Shown here in pieces: positions 1 through 10,981 of a stretch of 64,000 bases of DNA. Every line of letters begins with the position of its first letter. The stretch's first letter is position 1. The notes under the pieces are model-generated. The model did not search any database. It saw nothing but the letters and a program-made list of their open reading frames with translations, and was not told where the DNA came from. This stretch comes from Sphaerisporangium fuscum (GTDB lineage: Bacteria > Actinomycetota > Actinomycetes > Streptosporangiales > Streptosporangiaceae), in assembly GCF_018531465.1 (NCBI RefSeq), contig NZ_JAHDTF010000003.1:62001-126000 (forward strand), in the 5' to 3' direction. The position numbers were made by a program, and so were the translations under genes.

Positions 1-1289
1 TGACCACCGTGCTGGTGCTCGTCCTCTCACTGATCTTCCGGCGGCGGCCCGGTCGCCCCCGTTGGCGGGTGTGGGTGGGCGCCGTCCTGAAGACGGTCGT
101 CGCGCTCGTGCTGACGCTCGTGGTCGTGACCGCCGGATACGTCGGCGCCGTGGCGGTGCTGCACGCCCAGCCGGTCACGCTTCCCGCTCCGACCGGCGCG
201 TTCCACGTCGGCCGCACGGCGTTCGACTGGACGGACCAGGCCCGCACCGATCCGGTCGCCCCCCGGCCCGGCCTCCCGCGCCGGCTGTCGGTGTGGCTGT
301 GGTACCCCGCCCCGCCCGACGCCGGCGGCCGCCCGGCGCCGTACGCGCCGGGCGCCTGGGAAGGGCTGCACTTCGAAGGCCCGTTCGGCCTCGGCGAGAC
401 GCGCTTCGAGGCCGTCACCGGGCATGCCCTCCAGGACGCGCCGGTGGCCGCCGGACGGTTCCCGGTGGTCGCCCTGGAACCCGGCATGGGCCTCGCCGCG
501 CCGCAGTACACCGCGCTGGCCGAGAACCTCGCGAGCCGTGGGTACCTCGTCGTGGGCGTCACCCCCACCTACAGCGCCAACCTCGCCGTCCTGGACGGAA
601 AGCCGCTGCACTCCACGGACGCGGGCAACCCACCCGAGCTCGAGACCGCCGACATCCACACCGGCGCCGCCGCCGGGCGCGGTGACCGCCTGGTGGGTCT
701 GTGGGCCGCCGACGCCCGCTTCGCCCTGGGCCGGGTGGCCGCGCTGGACCACGGCGGCCGGTTCGCCGGGCACGTCGACGCCGCGCGCACCGCCTACCTC
801 GGCCATTCGTTCGGCGGCGCGGCGTCCCTGGAGGCCTGCCGGACCGATCCTCACTGCGCCGGCGCGGTCGACCTGGACGGCACGCAGTTCGGCCCGGTCG
901 TCAGCGCGGGGCTGAGCAGGCCGATGCTGATCATGTCCTCCGAGGACTCGTGCGTGACCGGCACCTGCCCGGCGACGACCGACGCCGCCAACCGTGACGA
1001 CCAGGGGGCCGCGCGTGCCCTGCTCGCCGCCGGCACCGGCCCGGCCTGGTGCTACCGGATCGACGGCAGCCTGCACTTCAACTTCACCGACTACGCGGCC
1101 TACTACGTCGCCGGGCCCCTGCGTGCCCTGCTGACGCTGGGCACGATCGACGGCCACCTCGGGCTCGGCATCACCAACGCCTACGTGGGCGCGTTCCTCG
1201 ACCACACCGTCAAGGGCGCGGACGAGTCGCTGCTCACCGCGAAGTCCTCGCCGTACCGCGGGGTGCGGGCCGAGTGCCTGCCCCGGTGA
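1..1289 (+). CDS. Membrane-anchored alpha/beta hydrolase, PAF-acetylhydrolase/dienelactone-hydrolase-like (5' edge)
   Basis: The frame is open from the first base. The first in-frame start inside the window is GTG at 9, but bases 1-2 are TG, so if the missing base is A the true ATG lies right on the window edge, three codons upstream. The N-terminus is basic, then a hydrophobic segment (about residues 26-50) that looks like a signal anchor, so the enzyme probably acts outside the membrane. The nucleophile elbow is GHSFGG. A late HFNFTD stretch may carry the catalytic His. Overall it resembles PAF-acetylhydrolase/chlorophyllase-like serine hydrolases. Substrate unknown. It converges with the GntR gene, whose stop lies 10 bases away. 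Confidence 0.8.
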   Translation, partial: TTVLVLVLSLIFRRRPGRPRWRVWVGAVLKTVVALVLTLVVVTAGYVGAVAVLHAQPVTLPAPTGAFHVGRTAFDWTDQARTDPVAPRPGLPRRLSVWLWYPAPPDAGGRPAPYAPGAWEGLHFEGPFGLGETRFEAVTGHALQDAPVAAGRFPVVALEPGMGLAAPQYTALAENLASRGYLVVGVTPTYSANLAVLDGKPLHSTDAGNPPELETADIHTGAAAGRGDRLVGLWAADARFALGRVAALDHGGRFAGHVDAARTAYLGHSFGGAASLEACRTDPHCAGAVDLDGTQFGPVVSAGLSRPMLIMSSEDSCVTGTCPATTDAANRDDQGAARALLAAGTGPAWCYRIDGSLHFNFTDYAAYYVAGPLRALLTLGTIDGHLGLGITNAYVGAFLDHTVKGADESLLTAKSSPYRGVRAECLPR

Positions 1290-1299
1290 CGGACCCGGG

Positions 1300-2028
1300 T
1301 CAGCTCAGCTCCGGTGTCCGCAGGCGGGCCAGCCGCCTGCGGACACTCGCGAAGTGGGCGTGGACGGCCGCGACGGCGGCCACCTTGTCCCCCGCCACCA
1401 CCGCGGCGTAGATGTCGCGGTGGCGGCGCGCGACGTCGGCGGGCGGCTCGTCGGGGGAGCCGATCTCGTCGCGCAGCTGGTGGTAGACGTCCCAGAACGC
1501 CCCCAGTAACTGCCCCACGAGGGGGTTGCCGAGGGGCTGGTAGAGCACGTCGTGGAAGAGCCGGTCGGTCTCCGGCGGGATCTCGCCGACCAGTGCCTCG
1601 GCCTCCATGCGCTCCATCACCCGGGTCACCGGCGACAGGTCGGCCTCGTCGCGCAGGTCGATGAGCCGCTGGACCAGGCCACTCTCGAGGATCTCGCGGA
1701 TCTCGATCAGGTGGGCCAGGTCGGTGCGCCCGTCCTGGAGCGTGATGCGGCTGTGGAAGGCGAGCTCGTCGACCAGGCCGCTCAGCGACATGCGTCCGAC
1801 GAACATCCCGAAACCATGCCGGATCTCCACGATGCCGACGGCCTGGAGCGCCTTCAGTGCCTCGCGCACGGAATTACGGCTGATGCCGAGCTCGGCCATC
1901 AGCTCCGACTCGGTGGGCAGGGGATCGCCCGCCCCGAGCCTGCGCCGCAGGATGATCTCTTTCACGGCCTCCTGGACCTCGGCGGCGCGGCTGAGCCGGC
2001 CGCGGACCGGGCGCGGGGCTGTGGTCAT
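1300..2028 (-). CDS. GntR-family (FadR subfamily, FCD) transcriptional regulator
   Basis: A 242-residue regulator. The N-terminal winged helix (about residues 12-80) has the GntR pattern PTESELMAELGISRNSVREA followed by a wing. The C-terminal all-helical FCD domain (about 90-230) keeps likely metal/ligand-binding Asp and His residues (DRLFHDV, RHRDIY, HAHF). FCD regulators usually bind carboxylates or sugar acids as inducers. The gene is divergent from the transporter-aldolase-GH42 operon starting at 2265, and a strong palindrome (2194-2225) sits just after that operon's promoter, so it is the probable local repressor. Effector not known. The 3' end contains a terminator-like hairpin within the coding sequence. 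Confidence 0.9.
   Translation of the reverse strand: MTTAPRPVRGRLSRAAEVQEAVKEIILRRRLGAGDPLPTESELMAELGISRNSVREALKALQAVGIVEIRHGFGMFVGRMSLSGLVDELAFHSRITLQDGRTDLAHLIEIREILESGLVQRLIDLRDEADLSPVTRVMERMEAEALVGEIPPETDRLFHDVLYQPLGNPLVGQLLGAFWDVYHQLRDEIGSPDEPPADVARRHRDIYAAVVAGDKVAAVAAVHAHFASVRRRLARLRTPELS
1314..1346. terminator. Hairpin at the convergent gene ends, inside the GntR coding sequence
   Basis: Perfect 14-bp stem (1314-1327 with 1333-1346) and a 5-base loop. It lies 25 bases beyond the hydrolase stop at 1289 and within the last codons of the GntR gene. It has no U-run, but it is placed to terminate the plus-strand transcript. The stem bases also encode the regulator's Arg-rich tail. Confidence 0.55.
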
Positions 2029-2148
2029 GCGCTTCCCCTCGGGTCGTCGGCGGTGCGGACACTATCACCGTGCGCGCCCCGGCCGGGTGGCTATGCGGGC
2101 GGGCACCCCGGCGGCGAAACATTCCGGACATCTGGCGCTCATCTTCTG

Positions 2149-2178
2149 TTGACCAAGGCCGGGGTGGCGGTCTAGCGT
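2149..2178 (+). promoter_or_regulatory. Predicted sigma-70-type promoter of the transporter/GH42 operon
   Basis: TTGACC (2149-2154), an 18-base spacer and TAGCGT (2173-2178). The predicted start of transcription falls at about 2185, just before the palindrome at 2194-2225 and 80 bases before the GTG at 2265. Confidence 0.6.
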
Positions 2179-2193
2179 CCACTTCTACACACA

Positions 2194-2225
2194 ATATAGG
2201 ACGTGGGACGTCCTACGTTCTATAT
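2194..2225. promoter_or_regulatory. Imperfect 32-bp palindrome, probable GntR operator
   Basis: The half ATATAGGACGTGGGAC pairs with GTCCTACGTTCTATAT over 28 of 32 positions. Nested inside is a perfect inverted repeat, TAGGACGT-GGG-ACGTCCTA (2197-2215). It lies directly downstream of the predicted -10 at 2173, where a bound repressor would block transcription. The divergent GntR regulator is the obvious ligand (inference). Confidence 0.65.
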
Positions 2226-2264
2226 CCGAAGTGGACCGCTGCCCCAGACCCCCTAGGAGGCACC

Positions 2265-3887
2265 GTGAGCGTCCCGCCATCCGGGCCCGAATTCAGCCGA
2301 CGTGACTTCCTGCGCTACAGCGGCGCGACCGGTGCGGCGGCCGCCATCACGGCCGCGCTGGCCGCCTGCAGCGGGGGCCCCGCCTCGACCGGCTCGGTCG
2401 GCGCCGGGTCCGACAAGACGCTGATCACCGCCGTCATCGGATACGGCAACGACCAGAGCTGGGACCCGACGCAGACCGCCTCCGCCTTCGCGATGGCCGG
2501 CATCAGCCACATTTACGAAGGGCTCCTGGAGACCGACCCGATCACCCGCGAGCCGTACCCGGCGCTGGCCACCGCCCTCCCGGCCGACACCGCCGCCACC
2601 TCCTGGAAGTTCACCCTGCGCGAGGGCGCCAAGTGGCACGACGGGCAGCCGGTCACCGCCGACGACGTGGTGTTCACCTTCCAGCGGGTGCTCGACCCGG
2701 TCGCGAACGTGCTGGTCGGCTCGTTCTTCCGGCCCTGGCTGAAGGAGGTCACCAAGACCGGCGACCGCGAGGTCGAGCTGGTCTTCAAGTTCCCCTTCCC
2801 GGACGCGGCGCAGCGCCTGTCGATCGCCAAGATCATGCCGAAGCACGTGTTCGGCGCGCCCGGCGCCTGGGACGCGGCCAAGGGCGGCAAGACGTGCGGG
2901 TCCGGCCCGTACAAGCAGACCTCCCACCAGCCGAAGTCGAACACCACCTTCGAGGCCTTCGACGGCTACAACGGCCCCCGTCCCGCCGTCATCAAGAAGA
3001 TGAACTGGCTGAGCATCGTCGACGCCTCGGCCCGGGTGGCCCGCATCTCCGGCGCCTCCGCCGAGGCGCAGATCGCCGACAACATCCCCTACGCCAACAT
3101 CGACCAGCTCAGGAAGGCCGGGCTGGAGGTCCAGGGCGGCAAGGGCATGAACCACATGTTCCTGATGTTCAACACCGCCAGCAAGCCGTTCGACGACGTG
3201 CGGGTGCGGCAGGCCCTGCACTACGCGATCGACCACAAGAAGATGATCGACGTCGCGCTCAAGGGGCACGGCACGGCCGCGAGCTCGTTCCTCAACCCCG
3301 AGCACCCGTCGTACGCCAGGGCCGCCACCGTCTACGAGTACGACCCCGACAAGGCCAAGGCGCTGCTGGCCGAGGCGGGGGTGAAGAACCTGTCGGTCAA
3401 CCTGATGTCGGTCAACGTCAGCTGGATCGCCGACTGCCTGCCCACCATCGCGGCCTCGTGGGAGGCGATCGGCGTCAAGACCACCCTGGAGCCGCAGGAC
3501 ACCGCGGCGCTGTTCACCAAGATGGACCAGTCGCAGGACTACCAGGTGGTCGCCGCGGCCTCCAACCCCAACCAGTTCGGCATGGACGCCGACCTGATCC
3601 TGCACTACAACTACGTCCCCAACGGCACCTGGATGAAGTACACCAAGTGGGGCGAGAGCAAGGACGCCACGGCGCTGTTCGCCCTCATGGACAAGGCGAC
3701 CCAGGAGCTCGACCCGAAGAAGAAGCTCGACCTCGTCCACCGCTACCTCGACGTCATCGCCGAGCAGGCCGTGCTCTACCCGGTGGTCCACACCGAGCTC
3801 ATGACGGCATGGGATCCCAAGAAGCTGTCGGGCGTCCGCGCGCAGCCGTACCCGGGGATCAACCTGCTGCAGGCCAAGCAGGTCTGA
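2265..3887 (+). CDS. Tat-exported lipoprotein, ABC transporter substrate-binding protein (SBP_bac_5, DppA/OppA-like)
   Basis: About 540 residues from the GTG at 2265, chosen for the AGGAGG seven bases upstream; the frame stays open further upstream but shows no signal there. The N-terminus carries a twin-arginine motif (SRRDFLR, residues 11-17), a short hydrophobic stretch and a lipobox LAAC (Cys35), so it should be a Tat-translocated lipoprotein on the outer face of the membrane. The mature part has SBP family 5 features such as WKFTLREGAKWHDG and PVTADDVVFTFQRVLDP. The family binds peptides, nickel or oligosaccharides. With an aldolase and a GH42 glycosidase in the same operon, an oligosaccharide or glycoside ligand is more likely than a peptide (inference). 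Confidence 0.92.
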   Translation: MSVPPSGPEFSRRDFLRYSGATGAAAAITAALAACSGGPASTGSVGAGSDKTLITAVIGYGNDQSWDPTQTASAFAMAGISHIYEGLLETDPITREPYPALATALPADTAATSWKFTLREGAKWHDGQPVTADDVVFTFQRVLDPVANVLVGSFFRPWLKEVTKTGDREVELVFKFPFPDAAQRLSIAKIMPKHVFGAPGAWDAAKGGKTCGSGPYKQTSHQPKSNTTFEAFDGYNGPRPAVIKKMNWLSIVDASARVARISGASAEAQIADNIPYANIDQLRKAGLEVQGGKGMNHMFLMFNTASKPFDDVRVRQALHYAIDHKKMIDVALKGHGTAASSFLNPEHPSYARAATVYEYDPDKAKALLAEAGVKNLSVNLMSVNVSWIADCLPTIAASWEAIGVKTTLEPQDTAALFTKMDQSQDYQVVAAASNPNQFGMDADLILHYNYVPNGTWMKYTKWGESKDATALFALMDKATQELDPKKKLDLVHRYLDVIAEQAVLYPVVHTELMTAWDPKKLSGVRAQPYPGINLLQAKQV

Positions 3888-3894
3888 GGTCGCC

Positions 3895-4853
3895 GTGGCC
3901 GTCATCGCGAGAATGCTCCTGCGGCGGGTGCTGATCCTGGTCCCGGTGCTGCTGGGTGTGATCCTGTTCGTGTTCGTCGTCATGCGGTTCTCGGACAGCA
4001 AGCCCGAGTACGCCTTCTTCCAGGGCGCGAACCCCACTCCCGAGCAGATCCACCAGTTCCAGGTCGAGAACGGCCTGCTCGACCCGCTGCCGCTGCGGTA
4101 CGTGCGCTTCGTCGGCGACCTGCTGCACGGGAACATGGGCACCAGCGTGCTCACCAAGGCTCCGGTGCTCGACTCGGTGACGACCGCGCTGCCGCTGACG
4201 ATGCAGCTGACCTTCCTCGGTCTCGGCATCGCGGTCGTGCTGTCCCTCGTCTTCGGCGTCACCGCGGCGATCTTCCGGGACCGCTGGCCCGACCAGGTGA
4301 TCCGGCTGGTGTCGCTCGTCGGGGTGGCGGCTCCGGCGTTCTGGCTGGCGCTGCTGATGATCCAGTACCTCGCGGTGGGCAGGGGGCTGTTCCCGACCGG
4401 CGGCTACATCAACCCCGCGGACTCGTTCACCGGGTGGCTGCGGTCGATGACGCTGCCGGCGGTGTCGCTGTCGCTGCCGGTGGCCGCGCAGCTGACCCGC
4501 ATCGTCCGCACCTCGGTGGTGGAGGAGCTCGACCGCGACTACGTCCGGACGGCGATCGGCAACGGGCTGCCCCCGCTGGTCGTCGTCGGCCGCAACGTGC
4601 TGCGCAACGCGCTGATCAACCCGCTGACGGTGCTGGGCCTGCGGATCGGCTACCTGCTCGGCGGCGCGGTCGTCATCGAGCAGATCTACTCGCTCCCCGG
4701 AATGGGACAACTCATGATCAATGCCGTGCGTGACGGCGACCCGGCGGTCGTCCAGGGCGTCGTGCTCACGATCGCCGTCGGGTTCATGGTCGTCAACCTC
4801 GCCGTCGACGTGCTGTACCTGCTGGTCAACCCCCGGCTCAGGAGCGCCGCCTG

Positions 4854-4854
<1 letters not shown>
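3895..4854 (+). CDS. ABC transporter permease (DppB/OppB-like)
   Basis: 319 residues from GTG 3895, seven bases after the binding protein stop. The N-terminal MLLRRVLILVPVLLGVILFV is the standard OppB-type first membrane helix, followed by a long periplasmic loop and about five more helices. The cytoplasmic EAA loop lies near residues 200-235 (LDRDYVRTAIGNGLPPL). C-terminal EQIYSLPGMGQLM is typical of the family. It forms the membrane channel with the permease half of the next gene. The stop TGA shares its A with that gene's ATG. Confidence 0.93.
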
Positions 4855-6811
<1,957 letters not shown>

Positions 6812-6815
<4 letters not shown>

Positions 6816-7963
6816 CCGGCACGGACCCGGGAGAGACCTTGCGGGAACCGGACGCGGGGGAGACCCCGCCCCGACCGGCCGCGGGAACGTACGAGCCGGG
6901 GGAGGCACCGGCTCGGGAGACCTCCGAGCAGGGCGAGATCGGCACCGAGGAGGAGACGCTGCTCGAACTGGCCGGCGTCCACGTCCTGCACCGGGCGCGC
7001 TCGGGCGGGCTGTTCACCCGTGACCGCGTCCACGCCCTCACCGGGGCCGACCTGACGGTGACCGCCGGGCGGACCGTGGGGGTGGTGGGCGAGTCCGGCT
7101 GCGGCAAATCCACCCTGGCCAAGGTCATGGTGGGACTACAGCGCCCCACCTCCGGCACGGTGAGCTACCGCGGCAGGGACGTCTGGGCCATGACGGACGC
7201 CGAGCGCAGGTCGGTGATCGGCGCGAACGTCGGCATGGTCTTCCAGGACCCCTCCACCGCACTGAACCGGCGGCTTCCGGTACGCCAGATCCTGCGCGAC
7301 CCGCTGAACGTCCACCGGCGCGGCACCGCCCGCGAGCGGGACGAGCGGGTGCGTGAACTGCTCGACCTCGTCGGCCTGCCGCCGAGCGCCGCCGACCTGG
7401 TCCCCGGACAGCTGTCCGGCGGCCAGCGCCAGCGCGTCGCCATCGCCCGCGCCCTGGCGCTGGAGCCCCGGCTGCTGATCGCCGACGAGCCGACCAGCGC
7501 GCTGGACGTGTCGGTGCGCGCCCAGATCCTCAACCTGCTGCTCGACCTGAGGCAGCGGCTCGGCCTGGCGCTGGTGTTCGTCTCCCACGACATCCAGACC
7601 GTGCGGCGCATGAGCGACAGCGTGGTCACGATGTACCTCGGGCGCATCGTGGAGCAGGGGCCGGCGGGGGCGGTGCCGCACCGGGCCCGCCACCCGTACA
7701 CCCGGTCGCTGTTCTCGGCCACGCCGGGGCTGCTCTCGCCGATCGACCCGATCCCGCTGAAGGGCACGGTGCCCTCGGCCACCCGGCCGCCGAGCGGGTG
7801 CCCCTTCCGCACCCGCTGCTGGAAGGCCGACGACCTCTGCGCGGCCGAGATGCCGCCGGTGGAGGCCGAGGCCGACAGGACCCACCTGTTCCGCTGCCAC
7901 CATCCGGTGCCCGCAGGAGCCACCGACCTCGAACTGATCAGCCAAGCACAGGAGCGCTCATGA
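6812..7963 (+). CDS. ABC transporter ATP-binding protein (DppF/OppF-like)
   Basis: 383 residues from the ATG at 6812 inside the ATGA overlap. The first 50 or so residues are Glu/Pro/Gly-rich and unlike the family core; they may be a disordered extension. The ATPase core has Walker A GESGCGKST near 93, Q-loop MVFQDPSTALN, signature LSGGQRQRVAIARAL, Walker B LLIADEPTSALD, H-loop SHD, and the C-terminal oligo_HPY motif with Cys residues (GCPFRTRCWKADDLC). It pairs with the ATPase half of the fused protein to energise uptake. The stop overlaps the ATG of the aldolase gene. Confidence 0.92.
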
Positions 7964-8892
7964 CAACGGCCACCGCACTGACCGGCGTGATCCCCCCGGT
8001 GTGCACTCCGCTGACCCCCAATCTGGAGGTCGACACCGGATCGCTCACCCGGCTGGTGGACCACCTGCTGGACGGCGGGGTGGACGGGCTGTTCGTGCTG
8101 GGCTCGACCTCCGAGGTGGCCTTCCTGCCCGACGGGCACCGCCGCACGGTCCTCGACACGGTGATCGGTCACGTGGCCGGTCAGGTGCCGGTGCTGGCCG
8201 GGGTGATCGACATGACGACGCCGCGGGTGCTCGACCACACCCGTGTCGCCGTCGAGGCGGGGGCCGCCGCCATCGTGGTCACCGCGCCGTTCTACACCCG
8301 CACCCACCCGGTGGAGATCGAGGCGCACTTCCGGGCGCTGGCGGCCCGGGCGGGCGTACCGGTGTACGCCTACGACCTGCCCGTCTCCGTGCACAGCAAG
8401 CTCGGCGCCGGGATGCTGCTCGACCTGGCCGCCGACGGCGTGCTCGCCGGGCTGAAGGACTCCAGCGGGGACGACGGCAACCTGCGCGGGCTGCTGCTCG
8501 AACGGCGGGAGCGGGCCGACGTCGGCTCCTTCAGCGTCCTCACCGGCTCGGAGCTGACCGTCGACTCCGCGATGTGGATGGGCGCGGACGGCGCCGTCCC
8601 GGGTCTCGGCAACGTCGACCCGCACGGGTACGTCCGCCTGGTGCGCGCGGCGGCGCGCGGGGACTGGGAGGCCGCGCGGGAGGAGCAGGAGCGGCTGGTC
8701 CGGCTGTTCCGCCTGGCCTTCGTGGGAGGCACGCGGATGGGGCTCAACTCCTCGGCGATGGGGGCCTTCAAGGCCGCCCTGCACCTGCGCGGGATCATCG
8801 ACCATCCCGCCACCATGCCGCCGCAGATCCCCCTGAACGAGACGGAGGTCGGCCGGGTGGGCAAGTACCTGGCGACGGCCGGGCTGCTGTGA
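7960..8892 (+). CDS. DHDPS/N-acetylneuraminate lyase family class I aldolase
   Basis: 310 residues from the ATG at 7960 (ATGA overlap with the ATPase, AGGAG six bases before). It is a TIM-barrel lyase of the DapA/NanA superfamily: LGSTSEVAFL matches the substrate carboxylate loop, the Tyr lies in VYAYDLPVS, and the Schiff-base Lys in GLKDSSGDDG. Family members cleave or form 2-keto-3-deoxy sugar acids, sialic acid or dihydrodipicolinate. Placement between an importer and a GH42 glycosidase, rather than in a lysine operon, points to sugar-acid catabolism and not lysine biosynthesis. Exact substrate cannot be read from the sequence. Confidence 0.88.
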   Translation: MTTATALTGVIPPVCTPLTPNLEVDTGSLTRLVDHLLDGGVDGLFVLGSTSEVAFLPDGHRRTVLDTVIGHVAGQVPVLAGVIDMTTPRVLDHTRVAVEAGAAAIVVTAPFYTRTHPVEIEAHFRALAARAGVPVYAYDLPVSVHSKLGAGMLLDLAADGVLAGLKDSSGDDGNLRGLLLERRERADVGSFSVLTGSELTVDSAMWMGADGAVPGLGNVDPHGYVRLVRAAARGDWEAAREEQERLVRLFRLAFVGGTRMGLNSSAMGAFKAALHLRGIIDHPATMPPQIPLNETEVGRVGKYLATAGLL

Positions 8893-8927
8893 GGCGCGCG
8901 GGCTTCGACGAGAAGGGACACCACAGG

Positions 8928-10973
8928 ATGAGCCGGATCGATCGGCTGCGGCGGCTGCTCGGAGGCCTGGCCTACGGCGGCGACTACAACCCCGAGCAGT
9001 GGCCCGAGGAGGTGCACGCCGAGGACGTCAAGCTGATGCGCGAGGCCGAGGTCAACCTCGTCAGCCTGGGCATCTTCTCCTGGGCCGCCGTGCAGCCGGA
9101 GCCGGGCCGCTTCGAGTTCGCCTGGCTCGACAGGATCATGGACATGCTCGCCGACGGCGGCGTCCGCGCGTGCCTGGCCACCATGACGGCGTCCCCGCCG
9201 CCGTGGCTGAGCGCCCTGCACCCCGAGGTGCTGCCGGAGCGGGCCGACGGCACCCGGCTGTGGCCCGGCGCCCGCCAGCACTACTGCCCCTCCAGCCCGG
9301 TGTACCGCGAGCACGCCGCGCGGCTGGTGCGCGCCGTCGCCGGGCGCTACGGCGGGCACCCGGCGCTCGCCCTGTGGCACGTCGGCAACGAGTTCGGCTG
9401 CCATGTGCGGGCCTGCTACTGCGACGTCTCCGCCGAGGCGTTCCGGCGCTGGCTGCGCGACCGGTACGGCGACGTCGGGACGCTGAACGACGCCTGGTCG
9501 ACGGCGTTCTGGTCGCAGCGGTACGCCTCCTTCGAGGAGGTGCTGCCGCCGCGTACCGCCCCGACCTTCCCCAACCCCGCCCAGCAGGTCGACTTCGCCC
9601 GGTTCGGCTCGGAGGAGATCCTGGCCTGCTACCTGGCGGAGAAGGCGATCCTCGACGAGGTCACACCCGAGGTGCCCGCGACGACCAACTTCGTGCCGCT
9701 GGCCAGGACCCTCGACCTGTTCGCCTGGGCGCCGCACCTCGACGTCGTCAGCTACGACTCCTACCCCGACCCCCACGACCCGCTCGCCGCGCCGAGGGCG
9801 GCGATGTCGTACGACGTGATGCGCTCGCTGCGCGGCGGGCAGCCGTTCCTGCTGATGGAGCAGGCCCCCGGAGCCGTCAACTGGCGCGCCCGCAACGCCC
9901 CCAAGCCGCGGGGCGTCATGCGGTTGTGGAGCTGGCAGGCGGTGGCGCACGGCGCGGACGCGGTGATGTTCTTCCAGTGGCGGCAGTCGCGCGGCGGCGC
10001 CGAGAAGTACCACTCGGCGATGGTGCCGCACGGCGGGGCGGCCACCCGCGGCTTCCAGGAGGTCCGGGCCCTCGGGCGGGAGCTGGCGGACCGTCCGGGC
10101 CTGGCCGGGGCGCGGGCGCCGCGCGCGGACGTGGCGATCGTGCTCGACTGGCAGAGCTGGTGGGGGCTGGAGCAGGAGGCCCGGCCGAACGCCGACCTCC
10201 GCCTCGACGAGCTGCTCTTCTCCCACTATCTACCGCTTTATCAGGACAACGTGGCCTGCGACGTCGTCCGGCCCGGCGACGACCTGTCGGGCTACCGGCT
10301 CGTCGTCGTGCCGAACCTCTACATGGTCGGCGGCCACGACGCGGCGAACCTCGAACGGTACGTCGAGGGCGGCGGCACGCTGCTGATGTCGTTCTTCTCC
10401 GGCATCGCCGACCCCTGCGACCGGGTCCACCTCGGCGGCTACCCGGCCCCGTTCCGGCGGATGCTCGGCCTGCGCGTCGAGGAGTTCTGGCCGCCCGCCA
10501 GGGACGCCGGCGTGGCGCTGTCCGCCGAGCCGGGAGAGGTGTGGCCCGAGGGACTCGCCGGGCACGGAAGCCTGTGGGCGGAGGAGATCGTCCCGGAGGG
10601 GGCGGCCACCGTCGCGTCCTTCGCCGAGGGCGAGCTCGCCGGGCTGCCCGCCGTCACCCGCCACGCCTTCGGGCGCGGCGCCGCCTGGTACCTCGGCACC
10701 CTCCCCGACCCCGGCACCATGCGCAAGTTGCTGCGGCACGTCGGGCGGGAGGCGGGAGTGCGTCCCGTCCTGCCGGGGCTGCCGGACGGCGTGCAGGCGC
10801 GGGCGCGCCGGTCCGCCGACGGCACCCTGTGGTACGTGCTGCTCAACCACTCGGCCGAGGAGGCCGACGTGGCGCTGCCCGAGCCGATGCGCGACGACCT
10901 CACCGGCGCCGACCCCCTCGACCGGCTGCGCCTCGCCCCCCGCGGCGTGGCCCTCCTCCGCCCGGCGGGGTGA
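8928..10973 (+). CDS. Glycoside hydrolase family 42 beta-galactosidase
   Basis: 681 residues from the ATG at 8928 (CAGG just upstream); the same frame is open far upstream but that part is a shadow of the aldolase. The GH42 start YGGDYNPEQWPEE is near residue 14. The acid/base Glu lies in LWHVGNEFGC (about 155) and the nucleophile Glu in LLMEQAPGAVNW (about 310), with the trimerisation and C-terminal beta domains after residue 390. There is no signal peptide, so it is cytoplasmic. GH42 enzymes release terminal beta-galactose (some alpha-L-arabinopyranose) from small oligosaccharides. It is the last gene of the operon and presumably acts on what the importer brings in. Confidence 0.93.
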   Translation: MSRIDRLRRLLGGLAYGGDYNPEQWPEEVHAEDVKLMREAEVNLVSLGIFSWAAVQPEPGRFEFAWLDRIMDMLADGGVRACLATMTASPPPWLSALHPEVLPERADGTRLWPGARQHYCPSSPVYREHAARLVRAVAGRYGGHPALALWHVGNEFGCHVRACYCDVSAEAFRRWLRDRYGDVGTLNDAWSTAFWSQRYASFEEVLPPRTAPTFPNPAQQVDFARFGSEEILACYLAEKAILDEVTPEVPATTNFVPLARTLDLFAWAPHLDVVSYDSYPDPHDPLAAPRAAMSYDVMRSLRGGQPFLLMEQAPGAVNWRARNAPKPRGVMRLWSWQAVAHGADAVMFFQWRQSRGGAEKYHSAMVPHGGAATRGFQEVRALGRELADRPGLAGARAPRADVAIVLDWQSWWGLEQEARPNADLRLDELLFSHYLPLYQDNVACDVVRPGDDLSGYRLVVVPNLYMVGGHDAANLERYVEGGGTLLMSFFSGIADPCDRVHLGGYPAPFRRMLGLRVEEFWPPARDAGVALSAEPGEVWPEGLAGHGSLWAEEIVPEGAATVASFAEGELAGLPAVTRHAFGRGAAWYLGTLPDPGTMRKLLRHVGREAGVRPVLPGLPDGVQARARRSADGTLWYVLLNHSAEEADVALPEPMRDDLTGADPLDRLRLAPRGVALLRPAG

Positions 10974-10981
10974 CGGCGGGG

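Noticed and set aside
2253..4262. Long open frame on the minus strand opposite the binding protein and permease
   Set aside because: Codon-position shadow of a GC-rich gene; Arg/Gly/His-rich, no domain, no ribosome site.
8001..8927. In-frame upstream extension of the GH42 gene
   Set aside because: Overlaps the DHDPS-like gene and lacks similarity; GH42 begins at the ATG at 8928.
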